The notes under the pieces were generated by a model. It did not search any database and was not told where the DNA came from. It worked only from the letters and a program-made list of their open reading frames with translations. A DNA stretch of 64,000 nt. Origin: Oxalobacteraceae bacterium (GTDB lineage Bacteria; Pseudomonadota; Gammaproteobacteria; Burkholderiales; Burkholderiaceae_D). Shown piece by piece: positions 10,146-22,111 of the stretch (position 1 is the stretch's first letter; each line of letters opens with the position of its first letter). The position numbers and the translations under genes are program-made. Where the stretch lies: assembly GCA_947448025.1 (NCBI GenBank), contig CANFLV010000007.1, forward strand, positions 82,627 to 146,626. The letters run 5' to 3'.

Positions 10146-11159
10146 TTGTCCTTCCAGCCATCCCGATTTGAATCCCTGATTACTGACAGCTGGTCGCGGC
10201 GTGGCGTGCTGGCCTGCGTTTTGTGGCCGCTGGCGCAGGTATTCGGCACCTTATCGGCATTGCGCCGCGCACTGTATCGACATGGACTCTTGCGCAGTCT
10301 GCGCCTGCCGATACCGGTGATCATCGTCGGTAATATTTTCATTGGTGGCACCGGCAAGACGCCCTTGACGATCTGGCTTGTCGACGCGCTGCGCGAGGCC
10401 GGCTTTTGCCCCGGCGTGATCGCGCGCGGCTATGGCGCGCAAGCGCACACGGCGCGTCCGGTCACGCCAGCCAGTTTGGCGCAGGAAGTCGGCGATGAAC
10501 CGCTGCTCATTGTTGGTCGTACTGGTGTGCCCATGGTCGTCGGGCGCGACCGCGTCGCTGCAGCGCAAGCACTGCTGGTGCTGCATCCTGAAGTCGACTT
10601 GATCATTTCCGACGACGGCTTGCAGCACTATCGCCTCGCCCGTGACATCGAAATTGTCCTCTGCGACAGTCGTGGCAATGGCAATGGCTGGCTGCTGCCG
10701 GCCGGTCCTTTGCGTGAAGCCGCCAGCCGTCGTCGTGATTTCAGCGTCGTCAATGGCGTCGATGCCGGTCCCGGCCAATTCACGATGCAGCTTCTCGGCC
10801 AGTTCGCCCAACAGTTAGCCGAGCCCCATCAGCGACTGCCGCTGGGCAGTCTGCCGCAGGCCGGTATGCTGGCGGCTGCCGGTATCGGCAACCCCGGGCG
10901 CTACTTTGCGCTGCTGCGGGATGCGGGTCTCGTCTTCGATGAATTGCCGCTGCCGGATCATTTTGCGTACACCGAAGATCCATTCGCAGGCCTGTCGGCG
11001 CAGATCATCCTGATCACAGAGAAGGATGCAGTAAAATGTCGTCAACATCCGGAGCTGAAAAATGACCCGCGCATCTGGGTCGTACCGGTCGAAGCGCACA
11101 TCGATGCTGCGCTCGCTGAACAAATAGTGGAGAAACTGCGTGGATACCCGATTGCTTGA
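10146..11159 (+). CDS. lpxK: Tetraacyldisaccharide 4'-kinase
   Basis: 337 aa; [51 protein letters not shown]. Confidence 0.95.
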   Translation: MSFQPSRFESLITDSWSRRGVLACVLWPLAQVFGTLSALRRALYRHGLLRSLRLPIPVIIVGNIFIGGTGKTPLTIWLVDALREAGFCPGVIARGYGAQAHTARPVTPASLAQEVGDEPLLIVGRTGVPMVVGRDRVAAAQALLVLHPEVDLIISDDGLQHYRLARDIEIVLCDSRGNGNGWLLPAGPLREAASRRRDFSVVNGVDAGPGQFTMQLLGQFAQQLAEPHQRLPLGSLPQAGMLAAAGIGNPGRYFALLRDAGLVFDELPLPDHFAYTEDPFAGLSAQIILITEKDAVKCRQHPELKNDPRIWVVPVEAHIDAALAEQIVEKLRGYPIA

Positions 11160-11328
11160 TATTCTTGTCTGCCCGATCTGCAAGGGGCCGCTGACGCTGG
11201 ACAAAAAAGCCCAGGAGCTGAGCTGCAATGCCGACAAACTGGCCTTTCCGATCCGTGACGGTATTCCCATCATGTGGGTCGATCAGGCGCGTGACCTGAA
11301 TGCGCCGACGGCAGCTGTCGCCGACTGA
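11140..11328 (+). CDS. Trm112/YcaR family protein
   Basis: 62 aa [49 protein letters not shown] start overlapping lpxK. Confidence 0.92.
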   Translation: MDTRLLDILVCPICKGPLTLDKKAQELSCNADKLAFPIRDGIPIMWVDQARDLNAPTAAVAD

Positions 11329-11332
11329 AGTG

Positions 11333-12085
11333 ATGGCCTTTACCGTCGTTATCCCGGCGCGCCTCGCCTCGACCCGACTGCCCAATAAGCCACTGGCGGA
11401 CCTCGGCGGCAAACCCATGGTCGTGCGCGTGGCCGAGCGCGCGAAACTGGCCGGTGCCGCGCAAGTGATCGTCGCCACTGATCATGCCGATATCGTCGCT
11501 GCCTGCCGCGAGCACGGCGTCATCACGCAGATAACGCGCGCCGACCATCCCTCCGGCACCGACCGCATCGCGGAAGTCGCGCTGGCACTGGGCTTGCCAG
11601 CCGATGCCGTCGTGGTCAATGTACAAGGCGACGAGCCGCTGATCGAACCGGCGCTGATCAAGGCGACTGCCGCCTGTATCACGGCCGGCGTGCCGATGGC
11701 GACTGCAGCGCATGCCATCCATGTCGCCGCCGATGTCTTTAATCCGAATGTGGTGAAGGTCGTGCTCGACAAGAATGGCCGCGCCCTGTATTTTTCGCGC
11801 GCGGCGATCCCCTGGCATCGCGACGGTTTTGCGCTGTCACATGAGACGCTGCCGGCGGGCTATGCGCCATTACGTCACATCGGCATTTACGCTTACACCC
11901 AGGCTTTTTTGCAAGCTTATCCGACGCTGTCGCAGTCGCCATTGGAACAAGTCGAAGCGCTCGAGCAGCTGCGCGTGCTCTGGCATGGCTACCCGATCGC
12001 AGTGCATATTACGGACACGGTGCCGGCTGCCGGCGTCGATACTGCAGAGGATCTGGTGCGGGTAAAACAGTTTTTTGCGGGCTAA
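11333..12085 (+). CDS. kdsB: 3-deoxy-manno-octulosonate cytidylyltransferase
   Basis: [44 protein letters not shown]. Start set to internal ATG at 11333. Confidence 0.95.
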   Translation: MAFTVVIPARLASTRLPNKPLADLGGKPMVVRVAERAKLAGAAQVIVATDHADIVAACREHGVITQITRADHPSGTDRIAEVALALGLPADAVVVNVQGDEPLIEPALIKATAACITAGVPMATAAHAIHVAADVFNPNVVKVVLDKNGRALYFSRAAIPWHRDGFALSHETLPAGYAPLRHIGIYAYTQAFLQAYPTLSQSPLEQVEALEQLRVLWHGYPIAVHITDTVPAAGVDTAEDLVRVKQFFAG

Positions 12086-12222
12086 GTTGATGTAATTCAC
12101 GCCCGAAACGATGCGCCATTAAATTTTTGTGGTAAGTTTCATGCAAAGTTAATGTGTAAAAATATAACGAAGTATCCGTAGAGGCCCTCAGATAATGGCC
12201 AAAGCGGGTAATTAGAGACTAG

Positions 12223-12948
<726 letters not shown>

Positions 12949-12950
12949 GG

Positions 12951-12981
12951 AAAAGCGGACCGCAGTGTCCGCTTTTTTTTT
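12951..12981 (+). terminator. Intrinsic terminator of adk
   Basis: AAAAGCGGACcgcaGTGTCCGCTTTTTTTTT. Confidence 0.85.
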
Positions 12982-13222
12982 GCTCAATGAAAAGAACGCA
13001 ACAAGTGCAGACAGTTGAAGCCAGCCCGGGCACTCCAATATAAAAGGGCAAGGTAAAGTTTCGCAGTACGCAGCAAGCGGAGTGAGACAAATGCGAGTTG
13101 GCCTGTAGGGTTCCGCCGTATTTGTTGTGCGCCGTGTCTCGTAGTCGAATGGCGCGCCGGTCGCACGGAATATTGTCGGCAGGCGGCCGAACTTTGTCGC
13201 AAAAAATATGGAGGAGTCAACC

Positions 13223-15385
13223 ATGGCAACAGCAGGTTTGTGGTTCGCCGTAGCATGTGGCGTCATTGCCGTGATCTACGGCATGGCAACGCGCAGTTGG
13301 ATCCTGAAGCAGGATCCCGGCAATGCGCGCATGCAGGAAATCGCTGCCGCGATCCAGACAGGCGCTGCCGCCTATCTGGCGCGGCAATATCGCACCATCG
13401 CAACTGTCGGCGCGGTCCTATTCGTGGCCATCGCGCTGCTCCCGGGTCTGGGTTTGACGACGGCATTGGGATTCCTGCTCGGAGCGGTCCTCTCCGGCGC
13501 CTGTGGCTTCATCGGCATGAATGTCTCGGTGCGCGCGAACGTGCGCACGGCGCAGGCGGCGACCAAAGGTATGAATGAAGCCTTGAATGTCGCCTTCAAG
13601 GGCGGGGCGATTACCGGCATGTTAGTGGTCGGCCTTGGCCTGCTCGGTGTGACGCTGTTCTTCTGGTACCTCAACACGGCGGCTCACACCGGCGCAGCCA
13701 CCCAGCATGATGTCTTGAAACCCTTGATCGGCCTGGCCTTCGGCGCGTCATTGATCTCCATTTTTGCGCGACTTGGTGGCGGTATTTTTACCAAGGGTGC
13801 CGATGTCGGCGCCGATCTGGTCGGCAAAGTCGAAGCCGGCATTCCGGAAGACGATCCGCGTAATCCTGCCGTCATCGCCGATAACGTCGGCGACAATGTC
13901 GGTGACTGCGCCGGCATGGCTGCGGATCTATTTGAAACCTATGTCGTCACATTGATCGCTACCATGCTGCTCGGCGCGCTCGTGGTCAAGGGTTTCGAAG
14001 CCGAGGCCGTGCTGTATCCGCTGATGCTGGGCGCCGTCTCCATCCTCGCCTCGATCGTCGGCTGCTCAATGGTCAAGGCGCAGCCGGGCAAGAAAATCAT
14101 GTCGGCCCTGTACCTGGGTCTGTGGTGGGCGGCCGGCCTGTCCATGATCGGATTTGCGGTCGTGACCTGGCAGGTAATGCCGGCAGAAATGCGCGTGTCC
14201 ATGCTCGGTTCAACCCTGGTCGGCATCGTCTTGACAGGGCTCATGGTCTACATCACCGAGTACTATACAGGCACCGATTTCGCGCCTGTCCAGCATGTGG
14301 CGCAGGCTTCAACCACAGGCCATGGCACCAACATCATCGCCGGACTTGGCGTCTCGATGAAATCGACGGCCTATCCGGTGCTGGCAGTCTGCGTGGCGAT
14401 TCTCGTGTCTTACCAGCTCGGCGGCCTGTATGGCATCGCCATTGCCGCGACCTCAATGCTGTCAATGGCGGGCATCATCGTCGCGCTCGACGCGTATGGC
14501 CCGATCACGGATAACGCTGGCGGCATCGCCGAAATGTCGCACATGCCGGAGTCGGTGCGCGCCATTACCGATCCGCTCGATGCGGTCGGCAATACCACCA
14601 AGGCCGTCACAAAAGGCTACGCGATTGGTTCTGCCGGACTCGCCGCCCTTGTGCTGTTTGCCGATTACACGCATGCGCTGGATTCGGTCGGCAAGAGCAC
14701 GTCCTTTGATTTGTCCAATCCCCTGGTCATCGTCGGCCTGTTCATAGGCGGGCTGATTCCCTACCTGTTTGGCGCGATGGCGATGGAGGCGGTCGGGCGT
14801 GCCGCCGGCGCCGTCGTGGTCGAAGTGCGACGGCAGTTCCGCGATATCAAGGGCATCATGGATGGCAGCGGCAAGCCTGAATATGACAAGGCCGTCGACA
14901 TGCTCACCACGGCCGCGATAAAGGAAATGATCGTGCCTTCACTCTTGCCAGTGATCGTGCCAATTCTCGTAGGCCTCATTCTTGGACCAGCAGCGCTGGG
15001 CGGCTTGCTCATGGGCGCCATCGTCACCGGCCTGTTTGTGGCGATCTCGATGACGACCGGCGGGGGCGCGTGGGACAACGCGAAAAAATATATCGAAGAT
15101 GGTCATCATGGTGGCAAAGGCTCAGAGGCGCACAAGGCGGCCGTGACGGGTGATACGGTCGGAGACCCCTACAAGGACACGGCCGGACCCGCCGTCAATC
15201 CGCTCATCAAGATCATCAATATCGTTGCCTTGCTGCTGGTGCCCTTGTTGCCGGCGACTGGCATGCATATCGATAGTGGCCATGTGGCGGTCGCAGCGGC
15301 AGCGGTGGCAAAGGTGGCGCCAGCACCAGTCATGCCCGCCGCTGAACCGACGGCATCGGCAGTGCCGGCATCGGTCAAACCTTAA
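13223..15385 (+). CDS. hppA: Membrane-bound proton-translocating pyrophosphatase, K+-independent type
   Basis: ~720 aa; [46 protein letters not shown] has Lys at the position associated with K+-independence. Confidence 0.95.
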   Translation: MATAGLWFAVACGVIAVIYGMATRSWILKQDPGNARMQEIAAAIQTGAAAYLARQYRTIATVGAVLFVAIALLPGLGLTTALGFLLGAVLSGACGFIGMNVSVRANVRTAQAATKGMNEALNVAFKGGAITGMLVVGLGLLGVTLFFWYLNTAAHTGAATQHDVLKPLIGLAFGASLISIFARLGGGIFTKGADVGADLVGKVEAGIPEDDPRNPAVIADNVGDNVGDCAGMAADLFETYVVTLIATMLLGALVVKGFEAEAVLYPLMLGAVSILASIVGCSMVKAQPGKKIMSALYLGLWWAAGLSMIGFAVVTWQVMPAEMRVSMLGSTLVGIVLTGLMVYITEYYTGTDFAPVQHVAQASTTGHGTNIIAGLGVSMKSTAYPVLAVCVAILVSYQLGGLYGIAIAATSMLSMAGIIVALDAYGPITDNAGGIAEMSHMPESVRAITDPLDAVGNTTKAVTKGYAIGSAGLAALVLFADYTHALDSVGKSTSFDLSNPLVIVGLFIGGLIPYLFGAMAMEAVGRAAGAVVVEVRRQFRDIKGIMDGSGKPEYDKAVDMLTTAAIKEMIVPSLLPVIVPILVGLILGPAALGGLLMGAIVTGLFVAISMTTGGGAWDNAKKYIEDGHHGGKGSEAHKAAVTGDTVGDPYKDTAGPAVNPLIKIINIVALLLVPLLPATGMHIDSGHVAVAAAAVAKVAPAPVMPAAEPTASAVPASVKP

Positions 15386-15399
15386 TCGTTCTCAAGTTC

Positions 15400-15425
15400 A
15401 AAAGGCAGCCGCGGCTGCCTTTTTG
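15400..15425 (+). terminator. Intrinsic terminator of hppA
   Basis: AAAAGGCAGCCGCGGCTGCCTTTTTG. Confidence 0.8.
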
Positions 15426-15513
15426 TTTGTGCGCGGCAATTGTCGCTGGAATGATTGTGAGCCTGCGCGAATGTGTGCATCATTATCTTTTTTCATCATT
15501 TACAGAGGTCGTC

Positions 15514-16272
15514 ATGCAAATCCAGGACAACGTTTTCATCATCACCGGCGGCGCATCCGGTCTCGGTAGTGCTACTGCGCGCATGCTCGCAGGACTTGGC
15601 GGCAAGGTCGTGCTGGCTGACGTGCAGGTCGAAGCAGGTGAAAAGCTGGCAGCCGAACTGCATGGCAGCTTTGTGAAATGCGATGTCACTGCCGAAGCTG
15701 ACGGTATGGCCGTGGTCGCCGCAGCCACGGCAATGGGCACCCTGCGTGGCCTCGTTAATTGCGCTGGCGTCGCACCGGCCGTGAAAACCTTGGGTAAGGA
15801 AGGGCCGCATCCGCTGGACGTATTCCAGCGCACCATCGCCATCAACCTGATCGGCACCTTCAACATGGCTCGCCTGGCAGCAGCGGCGATGGCAAAAAAT
15901 GAGGTCACAGCTGACGGCGAGCGCGGCGTGATCATTAATACTGCATCGGTAGCGGCCTTCGATGGTCAGATGGGCCAGGTCGCTTATGGCGCATCAAAAG
16001 CAGCCGTGGCAGGCATGACCCTGCCGATGGCGCGCGACCTGTCACGCAATGCGATCCGCGTGATGACGATCGCGCCGGGAATTTTCGAAACGCCCATGTT
16101 GCTCGGTATGCCGCAGGAAGTGCAGGATGCCTTGGGCGCGATGGTGCCGTTCCCGCCGCGCCTCGGTCGTCCGGCTGAATATGCGCAGCTAGCCCGTTCG
16201 ATTTTCGAAAACGTCATGCTCAATGGCGAAACTATCCGTCTCGATGGCGCCATCCGCATGGCGGCAAAATAA
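15514..16272 (+). CDS. SDR-family 3-hydroxyacyl-CoA dehydrogenase (HSD17B10-like)
   Basis: [59 protein letters not shown]; start at ATG 15514. Confidence 0.88.
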   Translation: MQIQDNVFIITGGASGLGSATARMLAGLGGKVVLADVQVEAGEKLAAELHGSFVKCDVTAEADGMAVVAAATAMGTLRGLVNCAGVAPAVKTLGKEGPHPLDVFQRTIAINLIGTFNMARLAAAAMAKNEVTADGERGVIINTASVAAFDGQMGQVAYGASKAAVAGMTLPMARDLSRNAIRVMTIAPGIFETPMLLGMPQEVQDALGAMVPFPPRLGRPAEYAQLARSIFENVMLNGETIRLDGAIRMAAK

Positions 16273-16357
16273 GATCACCCGGCATCGCAGGATAATTCTT
16301 GTGGTGCCGATGCAGTCCTTGCTCCACAAAAATGCCAGTCCCTGATAATCTTTGCCT

Positions 16358-17584
16358 ATGGGACTCAAAAAGAAAACAGGCTTGGTATTGTCGGGAGGCG
16401 GCGCACGCGCGGCCTACCAGGTCGGTGTCTTGCAAGGCATCGCGAAAATCCTCGGCGAAGCCGGCATGCCGTCGGAGAAAAATCCCTACGATATCATTTG
16501 CGGCACCTCCGCCGGCGCGATCAATGCCACGGCGCTGGCCTGTCGCGCCGATGACTTTGGCGATAGCTTGAGCAAGGTCGTGCAGGTCTGGGAAAATTTC
16601 AGTGCCGAACAAGTCTATCGCGCCGACTCCCTCGGCGTATTGCGTTCAGGTGCACGATGGCTGTCGCTGATGTCGTTTGGCTGGCTGCTACGCACATGGC
16701 GCGCCAATCCACCCAATTCCCTCCTCAACAATAGTCCGCTCTCGGACCTCTTGTCGCGCATGCTCGATTTTTCGCGGCTGCAGAAGGCCCTCAGTAACGG
16801 CTCGCTCCACGCGCTGGCTGTGACGGCTTCGTCCTATAGCGCGGGCGACCATCTTACTTTTTACCAAACCGATGCGCCCATCGAACCCTGGGTGCGCCAG
16901 CAGCGTCTGGCCCTGCGCAGTCGTATTGGCATTGATCATTTGCTGGCCTCGTCCGCCATTCCGCTGGTATTTCCTGCGACGCCCATCGATTGCCAGGGCC
17001 ATCGCGAATATTTTGGTGACGGCTCGATGCGCCAGACCGCGCCGATTTCGCCGGCCATCCATCTTGGTGCCGACAAAGTCCTCATCATTGGCGCCGGCCG
17101 TATGAGCGAGCCGGTACGTGTGACGCCAGAATTCGCCAGCTATCCGAGTCTTGCGCAAGTAGCCGGTCATGCCATGTCGAGCATCTTTCTTGACAGCCTG
17201 TCGGTCGATATCGAGCGCATGAACAGAATTAACCTCACGCTGTCCATGCTCAACGAAGAGCAGCTCGCGAAAACGACGCTGCGTCCGATCGAAATGCTGA
17301 CCATTGCGCCTTCACAGCGCATCGATGAAATCGCCAGCCGTCATGTCGGCAGTCTGCCTGCGCCGGTACGCATGATGCTCGGTGGCATAGGCGCGACCGA
17401 AGCGCGTGGCGCGGCGCTGGCTTCCTATCTCTTGTTCGAAGCAAGCTATACCCGCGAATTGATGGCGCTGGGTCGGCATGATGCACAGGCCCACCGCGGC
17501 GAGGTGCTGAAATTTTTTGATTTGTCCAATAGCGGCGCGGTTCAGGACGTCGCTGCGGAACGGGCTATGTCATTCGCAATTTAG
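16358..17584 (+). CDS. Patatin-like phospholipase family protein
   Basis: LVLSGGGARAAYQVGVLQG, CGTSAGAINA, YFGDGSMRQTAPISPAIHLGADKVLIIG. Confidence 0.9.
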   Translation: MGLKKKTGLVLSGGGARAAYQVGVLQGIAKILGEAGMPSEKNPYDIICGTSAGAINATALACRADDFGDSLSKVVQVWENFSAEQVYRADSLGVLRSGARWLSLMSFGWLLRTWRANPPNSLLNNSPLSDLLSRMLDFSRLQKALSNGSLHALAVTASSYSAGDHLTFYQTDAPIEPWVRQQRLALRSRIGIDHLLASSAIPLVFPATPIDCQGHREYFGDGSMRQTAPISPAIHLGADKVLIIGAGRMSEPVRVTPEFASYPSLAQVAGHAMSSIFLDSLSVDIERMNRINLTLSMLNEEQLAKTTLRPIEMLTIAPSQRIDEIASRHVGSLPAPVRMMLGGIGATEARGAALASYLLFEASYTRELMALGRHDAQAHRGEVLKFFDLSNSGAVQDVAAERAMSFAI

Positions 17585-17922
17585 CGATGGCCATGCTCAT
17601 GACCATGGCCATGATTGCCATGACCATGGCCGCGATACTCCTGCACATAATAGGGCTGCTGATAATAGTTCTGATACTGCACCATCGCCACAGGCGAGGC
17701 ATACGATTGCACATACACCGGCTGTGGCGCGACATAGACGCGCTGTGGTGCGACATAGACTGGCTGCGGGACATAGACCGGTTGGGCATAGGGCGTACCC
17801 ATGGAGACGGACCAGTTCACATGTTGTGCGAGCGCTAAGGGTGACTGCAGTAACAGTGCAGTGCCGGCGACCAGGAGTGCGATGGAGAGGGGCGTGCGGA
17901 TTTTCATGGCGATGGCTTTCAA
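17581..17922 (-). CDS. Exported protein with PVYV repeats and a His/Gly-rich C-terminus
   Basis: 113 aa; signal peptide; PVYVPQPVYVAPQRVYVAPQPVYV; C-terminus RGHGHGNHGHGHEHGHR. Overlaps the patatin stop convergently. Confidence 0.75.
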   Translation of the reverse strand: MKAIAMKIRTPLSIALLVAGTALLLQSPLALAQHVNWSVSMGTPYAQPVYVPQPVYVAPQRVYVAPQPVYVQSYASPVAMVQYQNYYQQPYYVQEYRGHGHGNHGHGHEHGHR

Positions 17923-18213
17923 TGAATGCGGGGCGGGACTTACAGGTATTAAACGCCGCCGCCGGCATTTCAGGTGACCTCGTCAGGCAAGCCATCGGTA
18001 AGTAGTGCAAGCAGATGTATCATTGTCAAATTGACATTTAATGTCGGCATCCTGCATAGAAAAAATGGGACATTTCCGCGTCTTGTGCCTCTAACGCTGT
18101 TGCAGCGCAAGAAGTAGCGGTTGATTCGCACTGGACAAAACGTTACGCTAGAGTACTTTCGTGCTAAAAAAATATAATTAGAATAATAAGTTCCGGATAG
18201 TCAAAGATTAAGT

Positions 18214-18672
18214 ATGCGAATTGAGTCACTGTATAACATCACCGCGCCTTCAACCGCGCATGTCGAGGGAGAAATGAATCTGCTTAAAACCGTGCCGCCC
18301 AATCTGGTGCAGTCGATTCGTGCGTTCCGGGCGACCGACCTGCAGCTTGAAGCGGCGCGTCTTGGGCAGCACTTCCTGTACGCTTACTGTGCCGATACGA
18401 CAACGCGGCAGCAGGTGTCTTCCGCGATCGCGCAGGCATTTCACTTTCCGCGCCAGTTCGGCAAAAATGTGGACCTGCTGCGCCAATGCCTGACCGTGCT
18501 GGCGCACAAGGCCGGACCGCAGTCGGGTTTCCTGGTCGTGCTCGAACAATTACCGAATACGCCGAAATTTGACAAGGAAGCCCGCGAAACCCTGCTCGAT
18601 GTGTTCCGCGATGCAGCTGATTTCTGGGCCGACAAGAAGGTCGCTTTCAGGGTGTTTTACTCATTTCAGTAA
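18214..18672 (+). CDS. Barstar (barnase inhibitor) family protein
   Basis: 152 aa; FHFPRQFGKNVDLLRQCLTVL resembles the barstar FP.YFG.N.DAL.DCL signature. Confidence 0.7.
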   Translation: MRIESLYNITAPSTAHVEGEMNLLKTVPPNLVQSIRAFRATDLQLEAARLGQHFLYAYCADTTTRQQVSSAIAQAFHFPRQFGKNVDLLRQCLTVLAHKAGPQSGFLVVLEQLPNTPKFDKEARETLLDVFRDAADFWADKKVAFRVFYSFQ

Positions 18673-18763
18673 GTTATTTTTAGCAGAAGCCGCCATCCCT
18701 GAAGTTCAGCCGCCTGTCAGCGTTGTTTGAGGCCCGGGCACGCCGTACGGTACAATGCGCCCC

Positions 18764-19378
18764 ATGAGAAATATCGTTATCCTGATTTCCGGGCGTGGTA
18801 CGAACATGCAGGCGATCGTTGACGCTGCCAGTGTCGAGAAATGGCCCGCAAGAATTGCCGCGATTATCAGTAACAAGGCTGGGGCGGAAGGGCTGGCCTT
18901 CGCCACGCAAAAGAACATTCCGACGGCCGTTGTGGCCAATACCGATTACGCGACGCGTGAAGCATTCGATATCGCTTTGCAGCAGGTGATCGACAGCTTC
19001 CAGCCGGATCTGGTCGTGCTGGCCGGTTTCATGCGTATCCTCAGCAATGAATTCGTCCATCACTATGACGCGCGCATGCTGAACATCCATCCTTCGCTGC
19101 TGCCGAGTTTCCCTGGCCTTGCGACGCATCGCCAGGCGCTCGACGCCGGCGTGAAGGTGCATGGCGCGACTGTGCATTTTGTCACAGCCGAGCTTGACCA
19201 TGGACCGATCGTGGCACAGGTCGTCGTGCCAGTGCTGGCTGGGGATACCGAAGCGAGCCTGGCCGAACGGGTATTGGCCGAAGAACATATTATTTATCCA
19301 CGTGCAGTACGCTGGTTCATCGAAGGGCATTTGCACCTCGAGAATAACCATGTGCAAGTGGCTGCCGCCGCACGCTAA
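18764..19378 (+). CDS. purN: Phosphoribosylglycinamide formyltransferase
   Basis: MRNIVILISGRGTNMQAIVDA; VLAGFMRILSNEFV; LNIHPSLLPSFPGL. Confidence 0.95.
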   Translation: MRNIVILISGRGTNMQAIVDAASVEKWPARIAAIISNKAGAEGLAFATQKNIPTAVVANTDYATREAFDIALQQVIDSFQPDLVVLAGFMRILSNEFVHHYDARMLNIHPSLLPSFPGLATHRQALDAGVKVHGATVHFVTAELDHGPIVAQVVVPVLAGDTEASLAERVLAEEHIIYPRAVRWFIEGHLHLENNHVQVAAAAR

Positions 19379-19410
19379 CAAGAGTCAATCAGAGTCATTA
19401 AGGAATTTGC

Positions 19411-20667
19411 ATGAGATTACCACCCGCAATAAGCGCCTATACCGAAGAAGTATTGCGCGAGATTTTGCGCTTCACTGGGCCGGCTGACCGCGTCCTGTCG
19501 CGTTATTTCAAGGATCATCCAAAGATTGGTTCGCGCGAGCGTGGCGCGATTGCCGAAGGTATTTATGGCTTGTTGCGCAATAAGTCGGTGTACAGCAGCT
19601 TTTCCGAATCCGGCAGTGGCGCGCCGATGCGACGTCTGGCCTTGCTCGGCTTGGCCGATGCTGTTGGTGTAGATTCCCTCGGTGGTTTGACAATTGAAGA
19701 AACCGAGTGGCTTAATCGTGTCATGTTGATCGACCGTACGATTTTGCCGGCCATGATGCGTTCGAACCTGCCGCAATGGCTGTTCGATAAATTACTCGCT
19801 AAATTCGGCGAAGAACAAACCCTGCAGCTGGCCGAGTCGCTCAATTGCCAGGCACCGCTCGATTTACGCGTCAATGCCATCAAAACCACGCGTGAAGCCG
19901 TCGTGGCGACCCTGGCCGAAGCGCCGATCATCGCCGTGCCGACACCGTATGCACCCCTGGGCCTGCGTATCATCAAGAAGCCATCGATTCAGAACCTACC
20001 TTTATTTCAGGATGGCTCGATTGAAGTACAAGACGAGGGCAGCCAGCTGCTGGCCCAGGTGCTGGGCGCCAAGCGCGGCGAAATGGTCGTGGATTTCTGC
20101 GCTGGTGCTGGTGGCAAAACCCTGGCGCTGGGCGCGATGATGCGCAATACCGGTCGCCTCTACGCCTTTGATGTGTCCGACAAACGCCTGGCCAAGCTCA
20201 AACCGCGCTTGGCCCGCAGCGGCCTGTCGAATGTGCATCCGGTGTTGATCGCCCACGAAAATGATGCCAAGATCAAGCGTTTGGCCGGCAAGATCGATCG
20301 CGTGTTGGTCGATGCGCCATGCAGTGGCCTGGGTACCCTGCGTCGTAACCCGGATGTCAAATGGCGCCAGTCGCCGAACGGCCTGGCCGAACTCAATGTC
20401 AAGCAGATCGGCATCCTCGCCGGTGCGGCGCGCTTGGTCAAGCCGGGCGGACGACTGGTGTACGCGACTTGCAGTTTGCTCGATGAAGAAAACGACGCGG
20501 TTGCTGAGCAGTTCCTGGCAGCGCACACGGATTTCACCCTGGTACCGATGAAAGATGTCCTCGCCGAGCAAAAGATCGCGCTCGAGATGGGCGATTACCT
20601 GAAGCTCTTGCCGCATCTGCATCACACCGATGGCTTCTTCGCCGCGGTATTCGAACGCAATAAATAA
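19411..20667 (+). CDS. RsmB/NOP-family rRNA cytosine-C5 methyltransferase
   Basis: 418 aa; VQDEGSQLLAQVLGAKRGEMVVDFCAGAGGKTLALGA, DAPCSGLGTLRRNPDVKW, YATCSLLDEEND. Confidence 0.9.
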   Translation: MRLPPAISAYTEEVLREILRFTGPADRVLSRYFKDHPKIGSRERGAIAEGIYGLLRNKSVYSSFSESGSGAPMRRLALLGLADAVGVDSLGGLTIEETEWLNRVMLIDRTILPAMMRSNLPQWLFDKLLAKFGEEQTLQLAESLNCQAPLDLRVNAIKTTREAVVATLAEAPIIAVPTPYAPLGLRIIKKPSIQNLPLFQDGSIEVQDEGSQLLAQVLGAKRGEMVVDFCAGAGGKTLALGAMMRNTGRLYAFDVSDKRLAKLKPRLARSGLSNVHPVLIAHENDAKIKRLAGKIDRVLVDAPCSGLGTLRRNPDVKWRQSPNGLAELNVKQIGILAGAARLVKPGGRLVYATCSLLDEENDAVAEQFLAAHTDFTLVPMKDVLAEQKIALEMGDYLKLLPHLHHTDGFFAAVFERNK

Positions 20668-20680
20668 GCAGGAAAACCTC

Positions 20681-21967
20681 ATGAGCGCCTCTGCCTATGC
20701 CAACTCCTGGTCGGATTTCCTGAGCGACTTGCAGGACCCGAACATGATGTGGCAGGTTGGGGTGCTCGTTTTGTGCATCGCTCTTGGTTCGGCGTTTGCA
20801 CGCCTGATGCACAGCCGCTTGCGCGCGCGCAGCGTAGAAAGTGGCGTGGTGCGGTGGGGCGCTGACAGCTTTGCGTATGTCATGGCGCCGCTGTTTTCAC
20901 TAATCCTCATCGCCATTGCCAAGCCTATCCTTGCGAACTGGCATCACGTCAATCTCTTGCGCCTGGCTTTGCCCCTGTGTGCCTCGTTTGCGTTAATACG
21001 CCTCGGTTTCAATGTGTTCCGACGGGTATTCGCTCCCGATGGCGGCGCTGGTAAATTTCTCCAGCTATTTGAAAAGATCTTCGCCACCATCGTCTGGATC
21101 GGCGTTGCCCTGTATATCACTGGACTGTGGGATGACCTGGCCAATACGCTGGACAATGTTGTCTTGCCTTTCGGCCGTAACAAGATTTCCATCCTGACTA
21201 TTGCCCAGGCACTCGTCTCCGTTGTCTTTACCCTGCTCATCGCGTTGTGGTTTGGCGCAATGCTCGAAGACCGACTGATGCGTTTTGATACGCTGCACTC
21301 TTCCTTGCGAGTGGTGATGGCGCGACTTGGGAGGGCGATACTGATTTTTGTCGCAGTCTTGCTCAGTCTGTCGCTGGTGGGCATCGACCTGACGGTCTTG
21401 TCCGTGTTCGGCGGGGCACTTGGCGTTGGCCTCGGCCTCGGACTGCAAAAAATCGTCAGCAGTTATGTTTCGGGTTTCGTCATCTTGCTTGAGCGTAGCC
21501 TTGCCATAGGTGACATGGTCTCAGTCGACAAATATTTCGGCGAAGTTACCCAGATCAATACGCGTTACACGGTGTTGCAGGGACTTGATGGTATAGAGTC
21601 AGTGATTCCAAATGAATTGCTGATTTCCTCGACGGTACAAAACTATTCGCTGAGCAATCGGACCTTGCGTCTCGTCACTCATGTGTCGGTAGCGTATGAC
21701 ACGGCCATTGAACCCTTGCTGCCCCTGCTTGCCAGCGCTGTCGCGAGCGTGGAGCGCGTACTGGAAGATCCTGAGCCAGCCGCTTTACTGGTCAGATTCG
21801 GCGCAGATGGACTAGAACTGGAAATTGGCTTCTGGATCGCCGACCCCGAAAATGGCCGCATGGGGGTTGTCTCGGACGTCAACCTTGCAATTTGGCGCGT
21901 ATTGCAAGAACAAAACATCAAAGTCCCCTATGCCCAGCGCGAAGTCCACGTAATAGACGGCAAGTAA
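20681..21967 (+). CDS. MscS-family mechanosensitive channel
   Basis: FGGALGVGLGLGLQKIVSSYVSGFVILLERSLAIGDMV; start at ATG 20681 after the upstream stop. Confidence 0.9.
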   Translation: MSASAYANSWSDFLSDLQDPNMMWQVGVLVLCIALGSAFARLMHSRLRARSVESGVVRWGADSFAYVMAPLFSLILIAIAKPILANWHHVNLLRLALPLCASFALIRLGFNVFRRVFAPDGGAGKFLQLFEKIFATIVWIGVALYITGLWDDLANTLDNVVLPFGRNKISILTIAQALVSVVFTLLIALWFGAMLEDRLMRFDTLHSSLRVVMARLGRAILIFVAVLLSLSLVGIDLTVLSVFGGALGVGLGLGLQKIVSSYVSGFVILLERSLAIGDMVSVDKYFGEVTQINTRYTVLQGLDGIESVIPNELLISSTVQNYSLSNRTLRLVTHVSVAYDTAIEPLLPLLASAVASVERVLEDPEPAALLVRFGADGLELEIGFWIADPENGRMGVVSDVNLAIWRVLQEQNIKVPYAQREVHVIDGK

Positions 21968-22111
21968 GTGATGTTGGGCATTAGACCAATATGCCTTTGC
22001 CGGGAATCAGCGTACAATCTTCAAAAAAATTAACGGTCTCGCAGGCATCGAAACTGAAATGCAGTGGCGAACAGCGAACTTACAGTCGTAATGACGTTTT
22101 TTGGAGTAGTA

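Noticed and set aside
17587-17838. Plus-strand Met/Ile-rich ORF (MAMLMTMAMIAMTM...)
   Set aside because: Antisense of the His/Gly-rich tail repeats; not a plausible membrane peptide given the coherent reverse-strand gene.
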